From Ensifer sp. USDA 6670 (GTDB lineage: Bacteria; Pseudomonadota; Alphaproteobacteria; Rhizobiales; Rhizobiaceae), in the NCBI GenBank assembly GCA_000421085.1, contig ATWE01000005.1, forward strand, positions 186,001 through 250,000: DNA of 64,000 nt, in the 5' to 3' direction. Below, piece by piece: positions 9,171 through 17,598 of this stretch. The first letter of the stretch is position 1. Each line of letters starts with the position of its first letter. The notes beneath the pieces were generated by a model. That model saw only the letters and a list, made by a program, of their open reading frames with translations, was not told the origin of the DNA and made no database searches. A program made the translations under genes and the position numbers.

Positions 9171-9192
9171 CCCGGCCCCTGTGAGGGCCGGG
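9171..9192 (+). other. GC-rich hairpin in the carD leader
   Basis: CCCGGCCC-CTGTGA-GGGCCGGG is a perfect 8-bp stem ending 26 bases before the carD start codon, with a second CCCGGG/CCCGG half-repeat just before it. It has no T-tract. It could influence translation of carD, or be a terminator-like remnant for the upstream unit. Confidence 0.5.
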
Positions 9193-9218
9193 TGCGCACT
9201 AGGGAGTGTTTGAAACGA

Positions 9219-9788
9219 ATGACCACCCAGCAGAAGAAATCTTCAACGCGCCAAGGCTTCAAGACCGGTGAATCGATCGTTTACCCGGCCCATGGCGTTG
9301 GCCAGATCGTCGCGATTGAGGAGCAGGAAGTCGCGGGCATGAAGCTCGAACTCTTTGTCATCGACTTCGAGAAGGACAAGATGCGTCTCAAGGTGCCGGT
9401 GGCGAAGGCCGTGGGCATCGGCATGCGCAAGCTGTCCGAAACCGATTTCGTCGACCGCGCGTTGAAGGTCGTGCAGGGCAAGGCGCGCGTGAAGCGGACC
9501 ATGTGGTCGCGCCGCGCTCAGGAATACGATGCCAAGATCAATTCCGGCGATCTCATTTCCATTGCGGAAGTCGTACGCGACCTCTATCGCGCCGAGAACC
9601 AGCCGGAACAGTCCTATTCCGAGCGCCAGCTCTATGAAGCCGCGCTTGACCGGATGGCGCGCGAAATCGCTGCCGTGAACAGAATGTCGGAAACGGAGGC
9701 CGTTCGCCTCGTCGAGGCCAATCTCAACAAGGGCCCGAAGCGCGGCAAAGCTATCGAAGAAGACGACGCACAGGACGAAGCCGCCTAA
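9219..9788 (+). CDS. carD: CarD/CdnL-family transcriptional regulator
   Basis: A 189-aa protein with the CarD/TRCF RNA-polymerase-interacting domain at its N-terminus (FKTGESIVYPAHGVGQIVAIEEQEVAG) and a helical C-terminal region that contacts promoter DNA (RRAQEYDAKINSGDLISIAEVVRDLYR). Family members bind the RNA polymerase beta subunit and stabilise open complexes, notably at rRNA promoters. The ATG at 9219 is preferred over a GTG at 9192, which lies inside the leader hairpin. A strong terminator follows. Confidence 0.93.
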   Translation: MTTQQKKSSTRQGFKTGESIVYPAHGVGQIVAIEEQEVAGMKLELFVIDFEKDKMRLKVPVAKAVGIGMRKLSETDFVDRALKVVQGKARVKRTMWSRRAQEYDAKINSGDLISIAEVVRDLYRAENQPEQSYSERQLYEAALDRMAREIAAVNRMSETEAVRLVEANLNKGPKRGKAIEEDDAQDEAA

Positions 9789-9811
9789 GCGCTCCTTGCA
9801 TAAAATCAACC

Positions 9812-9844
9812 AAAAAAGCCCGGCTCCAAAGGCCGGGCTTTTTT
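9812..9844 (+). terminator. Rho-independent terminator of carD
   Basis: AAAAAAGCCCGGC, loop TCCAAAG, GCCGGGCTTTTTT. A clear stem with flanking A and T tracts, so it could act on both strands. Confidence 0.95.
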
Positions 9845-9966
9845 GTTGCCGTGTGTTCCCTGAAGCTGAGCGCCCGCTTGCGCGAGAGCCGGGCGCGGCG
9901 CAGCCGCGTTACAATCGTTGGGGCGCATAGCGGCGGCATCCACAATCAAAAATCGCTATCGTCCGC

Positions 9967-9991
9967 GGAACTTTTCGCGCCCGCGCACGTT
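9967..9991 (+). promoter_or_regulatory. EcfG/RpoE2-type promoter of rpoH2
   Basis: GGAAC at 9967-9971, exactly 16 bp of spacer, then CGTT at 9988-9991. This is a full match to the general stress sigma factor consensus of alphaproteobacteria (GGAAC-N16/17-CGTT). It lies 213 bp before the rpoH2 start. Transcription of rpoH2 from an RpoE2 promoter is established in S. meliloti, which supports the assignment. Confidence 0.88.
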
Positions 9992-10203
9992 TAACACTCC
10001 CGGCAGGGAGGTCTTCGCCTGTGCTGCCGAGCGATCTTGGCCCCGTGATTTCCTCACGCCTCAGGTTCGTATTCTTTTCATCTAGGGCGCCCTGTCATTT
10101 CGTCAACCAGCGCCATCCGTCCGTTGCCGAACGCCGCAAGAGAGCGTTCGGCGTTTGGAGTTCAATCGTGAAATGGCGCTCGCCGCCAGCTACGGAGCAA
10201 TCG

Positions 10204-11070
10204 ATGAAGACCCTCACAGCAGACAGGCGTATGATCAAGATTGCCATGGAAGCGCCCTATCTCGAGCGGGACGAGGAACATGCGCTCGCACGGGCCTGGC
10301 GGAACGACAACGACCAGGAGGCGCGCAACAAGATTGCAATGTCGCACATGCGTCTGGTGATTTCGATGGCGGCGAAGTTCCGCAGTTTCGGGCTGCCCAT
10401 GGGAGATCTCGTGCAGGAGGGGCATATAGGGCTCCTGGAAGCCGCAGCGCGTTTCGAGCCGAGCCGGGAGGTGCGGTTCTCGACCTATGCGACGTGGTGG
10501 ATCCGCGCATCGATGCAGGACTACGTGCTGCGCAACTGGTCGATCGTACGCGGCGGCACCAGTTCGGCGCAGAAGGCGTTGTTTTTCAATCTGCGCCGGC
10601 TGCGCGCGAGGCTCGCCCAGGGGGACAGGCAATTGACCTCGCAGGCGATGCACGAGGAGATAGCCGCGGCGCTCGGTGTCAGCCTTGCCGACGTGCAGAC
10701 CATGGATGCGCGCCTTTCCGGAAACGACGCCTCGCTGCAGGCGCCGATCGGCGGCGGCGACCCGGATGCCGGCGCCCGGCTGGATTTCCTGGCGAGCGAG
10801 GCGCCTCTGCCCGACGAGCAGGTGAGCGATCTGATCGACGGCGAGCGCGCCCGTCAATGGCTGCAGATCGCGCTCGGAGACCTCAGCGAGCGTGAAATGA
10901 GGATCATCCGGGCCCGGCGCCTGACGGAGGATGGCGCCACGCTGGAGGAGCTCGGCGTCGCGCTTGGAATATCGAAGGAGCGGGTGCGGCAGATCGAGAC
11001 GCGTGCACTCGAAAAGCTTCGTGCGGCGCTCACCGCCAAAGCGCCCGCACTGACGGCGGCGATGCATTGA
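10204..11070 (+). CDS. rpoH2: RNA polymerase sigma-32-type factor RpoH2
   Basis: A 288-aa heat-shock-family sigma factor. Region 2 is intact (LVQEGHIGLLEAAARFEP, STYATWWIRASMQDYVLRNW). The RpoH box QKALFFNLRR, unique to sigma-32 proteins, is present, and region 4.2 ends with ISKERVRQIETRALEKLR. The start at 10204 (MKTLTADRRM) is chosen because the upstream extension to 10021 is unlike the family. RpoH2, rather than RpoH1, is inferred from the EcfG promoter upstream and the sequence context. It would direct part of the oxidative and general stress response. Confidence 0.92.
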   Translation: MKTLTADRRMIKIAMEAPYLERDEEHALARAWRNDNDQEARNKIAMSHMRLVISMAAKFRSFGLPMGDLVQEGHIGLLEAAARFEPSREVRFSTYATWWIRASMQDYVLRNWSIVRGGTSSAQKALFFNLRRLRARLAQGDRQLTSQAMHEEIAAALGVSLADVQTMDARLSGNDASLQAPIGGGDPDAGARLDFLASEAPLPDEQVSDLIDGERARQWLQIALGDLSEREMRIIRARRLTEDGATLEELGVALGISKERVRQIETRALEKLRAALTAKAPALTAAMH

Positions 11071-11095
11071 AGCGTAACGCTTGGCGAGGTTATTG

Positions 11096-11252
11096 GCCCC
11101 TCATCAGCCTGCCGGCCTTCTGCCCGCATGCTGGGCGAAGGGACGAGCCTCGGGCTCGCCAGCTCTCCATTGACCGACCGAGAGGCGACGCGGCACCGTG
11201 ACTCCCTTCTTCCCGCGAGCGGGGAGAAGGTCGCGGCAGCAGGATGAGGGGC
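11096..11252. repeat. RIME-like intergenic mosaic element
   Basis: Bounded by the terminal inverted repeat GCCCCTCATC / GATGAGGGGC. Each end contains a CTTCT...CCCGC-N-GCGGG...GAAGG stem. This is the architecture of Rhizobium intergenic mosaic elements. It separates the convergent rpoH2 and M48 peptidase genes. Confidence 0.8.
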
Positions 11253-11267
11253 AGCCCCTGCGCCGCC

Positions 11268-12761
11268 TCACTCCGAAATGATCTTCACCTTGTCGCCGGG
11301 TCTGACGGTCGATGTGATCTGCATCGCATTGATCAGCCGGAAAAGGTCGAGCTTGCGGTCTGTACCCATCATACGGGCCGCAAGGGTCGCGATCGTATCG
11401 CCGGACCTGACCGTGACCACCCGGACGCGCAGCGGCTTCAACGACTGGACCTCGCCGGACGTCATGCGGCGGAAGGAGGTTCGCAACTGGTTTGCCGTTG
11501 GCTCGAGTGCGCTCGAGCCCTTCGGAACGGCCGTCAGGAAGCGGTAGATGCGCTCGCCGAACCTGATCACCGTGACGTCGAAATCCCATCGGTCGGCCGA
11601 TGCGCGCGCGGTTGCGGCCTCGAGGCCGTTGACGGTGATCGGGCGGATCGTATCGGGCTTGAGGCCCGTTACCCAGCCGCTGGCGATGTAGTCGGTCAGG
11701 CTGCGCCGGCTCGTGTCGGCGATGCCGTCGAAACGAATGGCGACCTCGCCCGGCCCGGTGGCAAGCACCGCCTCGGCCTTGTTGTCGATCTGGAAGCCGG
11801 TCGGCACGTCGAAGCGTATGCCGAGCTGGCCATGAAGGAAGGTCTGTCCGCGGACATAGCCCTCCTGCGGGCTGTCGCCATAGAGGATACCGTCGATGCC
11901 GGCGAGATAATAGTCGCGCCCGCGATCGCCGCTCGTCCCTTCGGGGCCGAAGGCACGGGCATGCCGGCGCGCGAGATCGACGCGCTGCGGCGCGTTGGGG
12001 TGGCTCGACAGAAAGTCCAGGCTCTGGTCCGCCTCCGGATCGACCGCACTGAAGCGGCTGTACGCGGCCATCGAATCGAGGAAGCGCCCTGCCGCATAGG
12101 GGTCGTATCCGGCCTCGCCCAGCATGCGGACGCCGATCACGTCGGCCTGCAGCTCCTGATTGCGCGAGAAGGCGGCAAGGCGCAGCTTGCCGCGGGCAAG
12201 CGCCTGCTTGCCGGCGAGATCGGAGGAAAGCACCTCGGATACGACACGGCTGGCGATCACCTCCGCCTCTTCGCGCTGCTGGCGCTGAATGCCGTGATTG
12301 GCCGTCACATGCGCCATCTCGTGCGAGAGCACGGCGGCCACTTCCGAGGCGTCGTTGGCGAGCGCCAGCAGTCCGCGCGTCACGTAGAGATAGCCGCCGG
12401 GGAGCGCGAAGGCGTTGATTGCCGGCGAGTTGAGGATGGTGATGCGGTAGGATTGCTGCGGGTTTTCCGAGACCGCCGTCAGAGCGCCGGTGATCCGGGC
12501 GACCAGGCGCTCGGTCTTGGCGTCGCGGTATTCTCCGCCGTAGCTCGCCACGATGCGCGGATGCTCGCGCGCGCCGAGTTGGGCCCGCGGGTCGTTCTTC
12601 TGCACTTCCTCGACGATCTGCGGATTGGAGGATGGGGAAACGGTGGGCTCGTAAGTCTGCTCGATCACGGATTGGCAGCCAGCCAGCAGCGTCGTGGCAG
12701 CCAATGCGACCAGCGCTCGTGCGCGCACGGCTCCATGCCGCCGCGGAAACCAGCCATTCAT
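11268..12761 (-). CDS. M48-family zinc metalloprotease, lipoprotein, with LysM-like tail
   Basis: About 500 aa. The N-terminus has a signal sequence with a lipobox (ATTLLAGC), so it is probably anchored to a periplasm-facing membrane. The M48 zinc site is HEMAHVTANHG, with the third ligand region ELQADVIGVRML. The last 55 residues (VVTVRSGDTIATLAARM...VRPGDKVKII) look like a LysM module for peptidoglycan binding. It resembles BepA/YfgC-like outer-membrane quality-control proteases in its catalytic half. The ATG at 12761 has an AAGG upstream; the alternative ATG at 12779 adds six residues. Confidence 0.9.
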   Translation of the reverse strand: MNGWFPRRHGAVRARALVALAATTLLAGCQSVIEQTYEPTVSPSSNPQIVEEVQKNDPRAQLGAREHPRIVASYGGEYRDAKTERLVARITGALTAVSENPQQSYRITILNSPAINAFALPGGYLYVTRGLLALANDASEVAAVLSHEMAHVTANHGIQRQQREEAEVIASRVVSEVLSSDLAGKQALARGKLRLAAFSRNQELQADVIGVRMLGEAGYDPYAAGRFLDSMAAYSRFSAVDPEADQSLDFLSSHPNAPQRVDLARRHARAFGPEGTSGDRGRDYYLAGIDGILYGDSPQEGYVRGQTFLHGQLGIRFDVPTGFQIDNKAEAVLATGPGEVAIRFDGIADTSRRSLTDYIASGWVTGLKPDTIRPITVNGLEAATARASADRWDFDVTVIRFGERIYRFLTAVPKGSSALEPTANQLRTSFRRMTSGEVQSLKPLRVRVVTVRSGDTIATLAARMMGTDRKLDLFRLINAMQITSTVRPGDKVKIISE

Positions 12762-13060
12762 GACTGCCTGCCTTATCATGCCTCAGCCCGTCCCCATCCG
12801 CCGGCGCGACCCGCGGCTCGAAGCCATTCATCGCAATCGGCGAAAAGTCCTACTTTTTCAGCCGGATGCGGCGCACCGGCGCGGGTGTTTCAGCCAGGAT
12901 TCTGCTGTATCCGATTTCAGCGCCGCCTGCCTAGCCGACCCCAGTAGAAATAGTTGCCCCGTGGTATCGCAGCAACGGATGCGCGAATTTTGCGAGATAC
13001 CCGCTGGTATCTCCCGCGCCTCGCACGGCGCGGCGGTCAAATTGTGGCGTCCGGCGAATT

Positions 13061-13185
13061 TAGAGCCCTTAAGGGTTAAATGGAAACAGTTCTGTTGGCT
13101 CAAACGGAGTCGGATGGCCGACCGGCCGGCGCGCGGCGTAGCCAAAGCATACGTCCAAGCCGGCCGGCCGATCAGGCGGCCCGTT
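13061..13185 (+). repeat. Palindromic repeat, copy 1 (34-bp core plus hairpin)
   Basis: The 34-bp core at 13061-13094 begins TAGAGCCCTTAAGGGTTAAA. It is followed by a hairpin with arms GCCGACCGGCCGGC / GCCGGCCGGCCGATC around a loop containing GCGTAGCCAAAGCATACGTC. The core matches the reverse complement of 13302-13335 at 32 of 34 positions. Confidence 0.75.
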
Positions 13186-13225
13186 TCAGCCAACCCGCAG
13201 GGCCGGGCATCTTTCCGCCAGGATC

Positions 13226-13335
13226 AGAGGCGATCGTCCCGGACCTACATCCGGGTACGCCCTTCGCCGATCGCCTCTGCCCTGACGAAAACCTGCTCCG
13301 GCAGAACTGATTCCATTTAACCCTGAAGGGCTCTA
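13226..13335 (-). repeat. Palindromic repeat, copy 2 (inverted)
   Basis: The reverse complement of 13302-13335 begins TAGAGCCCTTCAGGGTTAAA and matches copy 1. It is followed by a perfect 11-bp stem, AGAGGCGATCG (13226-13236) with CGATCGCCTCT (13268-13278), and an inner CCCGG/CCGGG stem. It lies 35 bp beyond the thiQ stop codon and may end or stabilise the thi transcript. Confidence 0.75.
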
Positions 13336-13370
13336 GTTCCTCCGGCGTCGGATCCGCCGCGAAGAGTTCG

Positions 13371-14087
13371 TCATCCTTCGTTGCCGAGGAACCGGTTGAT
13401 CGCAGCGATGTCGCGGCGACCGAGAAACCGATCGACTTCATCATGGGCGACAATCCGGCCCCGGTCGAGGAAAAGAACGCTGTCGGCGAGCGCCCTCACG
13501 TCATCGGGATGATGCGTGATCATCAGTATCGTGTTGCCTTCCTCCTCGTGCAGATCGCTGATGAGTGCCCGCATCTCGGCGCGCATGCCGGGGTCGAGCG
13601 CGGCGAAAGGCTCGTCGAGCAAGAGGATCGGGCGGTGCCGCACGAAGGCGCGCGCGAGCGCGACCCTCTGGCGTTCGCCGCCTGAAAGCGTCGGCGGCAG
13701 GCGCTTGCCAAAACCGGCGAGCCCGACCCGGGCCAGCGCATCCTCCACTTTCACGCGGTCGGCCGCATCCAGTCGCAGCGCCGGGCTGATGCCGAAGCCG
13801 ACATTGGTGGCGACGTCGAGATGTGCGAAGAGGTTATGCTCCTGGAAAATGATCGAGACCGGCCGTTCCGCCGGCGCTCGACGGGTCATCTCCTCGCCGA
13901 GGAGGCGCACTTCTCCGCGCTCCGGTTGCTCGAAGCCTGCGATGATGTTGAAGAGCGTCGACTTGCCCGAGCCGGAGGCGCCGGCCACGGCGACGATCCG
14001 CTCCGCGGGAACCGTGCAGTCGAAGGCGAGCGTCGTCGTTTCGAAGCTTATCTCGACGCCTTTGACGGCGAGAGCGGTGGAACTCAT
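13371..14087 (-). CDS. thiQ: Thiamine ABC transporter ATP-binding protein
   Basis: A 238-aa ABC ATPase that powers thiamine/TPP uptake. Walker A is AGASGSGKST, the Q-loop region is IIFQEHNLF, the signature is LSGGERQRVALARA, and Walker B is ILLLDEPFAALDP followed by a switch histidine in ITHHPDD. EHNLFAHLDVATNVGFG is typical of ThiQ. Its start overlaps the thiP stop by 4 bp (ATGA), showing translational coupling. It is the last gene of the riboswitch-controlled thiBPQ operon. Confidence 0.95.
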   Translation of the reverse strand: MSSTALAVKGVEISFETTTLAFDCTVPAERIVAVAGASGSGKSTLFNIIAGFEQPERGEVRLLGEEMTRRAPAERPVSIIFQEHNLFAHLDVATNVGFGISPALRLDAADRVKVEDALARVGLAGFGKRLPPTLSGGERQRVALARAFVRHRPILLLDEPFAALDPGMRAEMRALISDLHEEEGNTILMITHHPDDVRALADSVLFLDRGRIVAHDEVDRFLGRRDIAAINRFLGNEG

Positions 14088-15691
14088 GTGCTTTTACCTT
14101 CGGGCGGCCTCTCCTCTCCCGCCGTGCCGAGCACCGTCAGGACAAGGCAGAGAAGGCCGAGGATCAGCGCCAGCCCGGCCGCATCCGCGGTGCGATAGCT
14201 GCCCATCCGGCTATAGAGCAGATAGGGGAGGGTTACCATGTCCTCGGAGCCGAAAAGAGCGACGGCTCCCAGGTCGCCGAGGGAGAGGGCCATGGCAAAG
14301 GAGAAGCCGACGAAAAGCGGCTTGCGCAGGCCCGGCCAGTCGATCCACCGCAGGCGGTGGAAGCCGCCGATGCCGAGGCTTGCGGCAAGACGCGCGGTGC
14401 GCGCCGCATGCGTCGCCATGGCCGGCGCGAGCACCCGGTGAACGAAGGGAAGCGCCATCAGCGCATTGATGGCGACGACGACGGCCGGCGCGAAACGGGC
14501 GACGTCGCCGAACGGCCTCAGGAGCAGGAACCATCCGGCGCCGAGCACGACGGGAGGCACGAGCAGTATGAAGGAGGTGCTCGCGCCGATCGTGCCTGCA
14601 AAGAGGCGAGGCGCCACCCCGTGGCGCCGCTGCGCCAGCGCGAGGCGTTCGGTACGGATCATCAGCGCCGCGATGGCGACCGAGATCATGGCGGAGACAA
14701 GTGCGATCGTCGCGCTCGTGGCGAGCGCCCGATGGAATGCCGGCTCGCTCACGAGACGGACGAGGTCGGCCTTCGATCCGCGATAGGCGATGGCCGCAAA
14801 TGGCAGGCCGACGACAATGACGGCGAGTACCAGCCAGATCCGGTCGGCCAGCCGCGACAGACCGCCTGCACCGTCGAAACGCCGGATGGCCCTGCCGCTG
14901 GTTTCTCCCTCCCGCGGTGCTGGCGCGAAGAATTTCAGAATGAGAAGCAGCGCTCCGGTAAGTGCGACCTGAAGTGCGGAAAGGGCGATCGCCCGCGGCG
15001 GGTCGAAGTCGAAGCGCAGCGCCTGATAGATCGCCACTTCTATCGTGCTGGCGGCCGGCCCGCCGCCAAGCGTCAGCACGAGCGTGAAGCTGGTGGCGCA
15101 GAGCATGAAGATAAGCCCGGCGATACCGGGAAGCAATCCACGGATCACCGGCCACTCGATGAAGCGGAAGGTGGCGAAGGAACTCATGCCGAGATTGGCG
15201 CAGGTGCGCCAGTATTCCGCCGGAATGCGCTCGATGCCGGCAAGCATCAAGCGTGCGGCGAGCGGCATGTTGAAGAAGACATGGGCAATTAGAATGCCGG
15301 AGAGGCCATAGATGCTGACCGGCTGCTCCAGCCCGGCCGCCGAAAGCACCCGATTCAAGAGCCCCTGCCGGCCCCAGATCTCGATGAGCCCGAGTGCGGC
15401 GACGAGCGCCGGCAGGCCGAGTGGCAGCGCCAGAAGCCGCAGCACCCAGATGCGGCCGGGGAAGGAAGCCTGGCGGGCAAGTGCCCGGGCCACCGGTATG
15501 GCGAAAAGGATGGCAAGAAATGTCGAGAGGCTGGCCTGCAGCAGCGTGAATCGTGTGATGCGCCAGACATAGGCATCGAAAAGCGGACCAGCGCCGGCGC
15601 TGCCGGTCGACTGTGCGAGCAGTGCAGCGCCGGCAAGGCCGACGAAAAGCAGGATGCCGCCGAGGGCGAAGGCCCCGGCGGCGATTGTCAT
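14084..15691 (-). CDS. thiP: Thiamine ABC transporter permease
   Basis: A 535-aa fused permease with two homologous halves of about six membrane helices each, as in ThiP, and EAA-like loops (YWRTCANLGMSSFATFRFIEWPV in the first half; HRLRWIDWPGL in the second). It forms the inner-membrane channel for thiamine imported by ThiB. The ATG at 15691 is preceded by AAGGAAAGCAGG; an upstream TTG at 15715 lacks that support. It lies between thiB and thiQ. Confidence 0.94.
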   Translation of the reverse strand: MTIAAGAFALGGILLFVGLAGAALLAQSTGSAGAGPLFDAYVWRITRFTLLQASLSTFLAILFAIPVARALARQASFPGRIWVLRLLALPLGLPALVAALGLIEIWGRQGLLNRVLSAAGLEQPVSIYGLSGILIAHVFFNMPLAARLMLAGIERIPAEYWRTCANLGMSSFATFRFIEWPVIRGLLPGIAGLIFMLCATSFTLVLTLGGGPAASTIEVAIYQALRFDFDPPRAIALSALQVALTGALLLILKFFAPAPREGETSGRAIRRFDGAGGLSRLADRIWLVLAVIVVGLPFAAIAYRGSKADLVRLVSEPAFHRALATSATIALVSAMISVAIAALMIRTERLALAQRRHGVAPRLFAGTIGASTSFILLVPPVVLGAGWFLLLRPFGDVARFAPAVVVAINALMALPFVHRVLAPAMATHAARTARLAASLGIGGFHRLRWIDWPGLRKPLFVGFSFAMALSLGDLGAVALFGSEDMVTLPYLLYSRMGSYRTADAAGLALILGLLCLVLTVLGTAGEERPPEGKST

Positions 15692-15722
15692 CCTGCTTTC
15701 CTTTGTGCCGGACAATCCGGCC

Positions 15723-16751
15723 TCAGTTCCGGCTCATGGCGGCCAGCCACTCGTCGATCCAGGCCTTGCGGCTGGCGGCGACCTCCTCGGAGGGAATGAG
15801 GAATGTCTTTTGCGGGTCGACGAGCTTGCTGAAGGCTTCCGGCAGCGGCTCCTTGGTCGCCGTCACCGGCATCATCCAGTTGGTCGTCGGGATGATCGAC
15901 TGGAATTCCGGACCGATCATGAAGGTCAGGAAGTTCCGGGCCAGTTCCGGGTCCTTCGCGTTCTTCGTCAATGCGGCGACTTCGATCTGGATATAGTGGC
16001 CTTCGGCAAAGGGGGCCGCCTGGTAGCGCTCGGTGTTCTCCGCGACCATGTGATAGGCGGGCGAGGTGGTGTAGGAGAGAACCATCGGCGCCTCGCCCTT
16101 TGTGAAGAGACCATAGGCTTCCGACCAGCCCGGCGTGACCGTCAGCACGCGGTCCTTGAGCTTCGCCCAGGCCTCGCCGGCGCTGTCGCCATAGACCGAC
16201 TTCACCCAGAGCAGGAGGCCGAGGCCGGGGGTTGAGGTCCGCGGGTCCTCGATGACGATCTTCTGCGACGGATCGCCCTCGACCAGTTCCTTGAGGCTCT
16301 TCGGTGGGTCCTTCAGTGCCTCGGTGTCGTAGACAACGGCGAAATGGCCGTAGTCATAGGGAATGAAGGTGTCGTCGGAGAAGCCGCCCGGAACCTTGAC
16401 GGAAGCGGTATCGGCGCCGTGCGGTGCGAAGAAGCCGGTCGCCTTCGCCTCCGCCACCAGATTCGTGTCGAGACCGAGTACGATATCGGCCTTGGATCCC
16501 TGACCTTCGAGCTTCAGCCGCGTCAGCAGTTCGACCCCGTCGGCGACCCCTACATAGTCGACCTTGCAGTCGCAGGTCTTCTCGAACGCTTCCGCCACCT
16601 TGGCGCCGGGCCCCCATTCGGTGATGAAGCTCTCATAGGTATAGACCGTCAGCGTTTTTTCCGCGGCCGCCGCGCTTACGGAAAATGCTGCGATCGAAGC
16701 TGCGGCGATCGCAAGCCGGCCAAGGACTTTTCTATGGAGTGAACTGGACAT
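15723..16751 (-). CDS. thiB: Thiamine ABC transporter substrate-binding protein
   Basis: A 342-aa periplasmic thiamine/TPP-binding protein. It has a signal peptide (about residues 1-29, ending [19 protein letters not shown]). Family-typical segments follow: [70 protein letters not shown] lies 10 bases before the ATG. It is first in the operon and directly behind the TPP riboswitch. Confidence 0.96.
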   Translation of the reverse strand: MSSSLHRKVLGRLAIAAASIAAFSVSAAAAEKTLTVYTYESFITEWGPGAKVAEAFEKTCDCKVDYVGVADGVELLTRLKLEGQGSKADIVLGLDTNLVAEAKATGFFAPHGADTASVKVPGGFSDDTFIPYDYGHFAVVYDTEALKDPPKSLKELVEGDPSQKIVIEDPRTSTPGLGLLLWVKSVYGDSAGEAWAKLKDRVLTVTPGWSEAYGLFTKGEAPMVLSYTTSPAYHMVAENTERYQAAPFAEGHYIQIEVAALTKNAKDPELARNFLTFMIGPEFQSIIPTTNWMMPVTATKEPLPEAFSKLVDPQKTFLIPSEEVAASRKAWIDEWLAAMSRN

Positions 16752-16811
16752 TAGGACACCTCTCCCTTTGTTGTTGCTGCAATGGGAAAAGCGCGTATCG
16801 GTCCGATCGCT

Positions 16812-16908
16812 TCTAATCCCTCCGCCGGTATGAGCCGGATCAGGTTCCGCGGGTTGGCTCGAAGCCTCTCAGCCATGGCCGCAAAAGCCGACCAGGGCAC
16901 CCCGTTAG
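16812..16908 (-). promoter_or_regulatory. TPP (THI-element) riboswitch
   Basis: On the minus strand the element starts GGGGTGCC, continues with GGCTGAGAG, then ACCCGCGGAACCTGATCCGG and CTCATACCGGCGGAGGGA. These are the conserved cores of the thiamine pyrophosphate aptamer in the right order. It ends about 60 bp before thiB, so TPP binding probably blocks translation initiation or causes early termination of thiBPQ. Confidence 0.97.
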
Positions 16909-17035
16909 AGCAGCAAAAGATTTAGCTTCCGGCGACGGCTTAGGCAAGCGGGACATTTGCCGCCCGCGTCAGGCGCGCTATTAGAAGTCAAACAATTGCC
17001 GGCGCCGTTTGTTCGCCGAAAGCGGAGACAATTTC

Positions 17036-17521
17036 ATGCCAGACATGCTCGTCCGCCTCTATGCCTTGCCCGAGGGCCGTCCATCGCGTCCCGACCCCGA
17101 CATTCGCATCCGCCGGGCGCTTGCGGCCGAGCGGCGGGTCGTCATTCCCTGGATCGAGGAGCGCTTCGGGGCCGGTTGGGCCGGCGAGGCCGAAACCGCC
17201 TTCTCCTCGACGCCGACGCGCATCCACATCGCTCACCATCGCGACCGGATCGTGGGCTTCGCCTGCCACGACGTAACCGCGCTCGGCTTCTTCGGTCCGA
17301 CCGGAGTGGACGCGACCATGCGCGGCAAGGGCATCGGCGAGGCACTGCTCGTCGAAAGCCTGCTATCCATGCGCGCCGCCGGCTATGCCTATGCGATCAT
17401 CGGCGGGGTCGGTCCCGCCGAATTCTATGCCCGCGCGGTCGGTGCGGTGGAGATCGCCGGGTCGACGCCCGGCATCTATGACGGCATGCTCTTCCCCGGA
17501 GATCCGGCATCCGGAACCTGA
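17036..17521 (+). CDS. GNAT-family N-acetyltransferase
   Basis: A 161-aa acyltransferase. The acetyl-CoA-binding motif is GVDATMRGKGIGEALLVESL (about residues 84-103), followed by YAYAIIGGVGPAEFYARAVGA as the usual beta5-alpha4 part. The substrate is unknown. The ATG at 17036 is preferred over 17009 because GGAGA lies about 10 bases upstream. It is divergent from thiBPQ and 77 bp before the thiamine kinase gene, but nothing links it to thiamine. Confidence 0.85.
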   Translation: MPDMLVRLYALPEGRPSRPDPDIRIRRALAAERRVVIPWIEERFGAGWAGEAETAFSSTPTRIHIAHHRDRIVGFACHDVTALGFFGPTGVDATMRGKGIGEALLVESLLSMRAAGYAYAIIGGVGPAEFYARAVGAVEIAGSTPGIYDGMLFPGDPASGT

Positions 17522-17538
17522 TCCACGCAGCATGCGTT
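17513..17538 (+). promoter_or_regulatory. Possible EcfG-type promoter before the thiamine kinase gene
   Basis: GGAAC, 17 bp, CGTT spans the end of the GNAT gene, 60 bp before the ATG at 17599. It fits the stress-sigma consensus but could occur by chance; unlike the rpoH2 promoter I know of no supporting evidence. Confidence 0.25.
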
Positions 17539-17598
17539 CGCAAAACAGCAGCCGGAGCCCTTTTCCTTCGCCGCTGCTTTGCGCTATGGGCTTCTGCC

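Noticed and set aside
12694-13320. A 208-codon frame through the M48-thiQ spacer
   Set aside because: It reads through the M48 gene's 5' end and both palindromic repeats, which explain its apparent repeated segments (RVKWKQFC and RVKWNQFC on the other strand).
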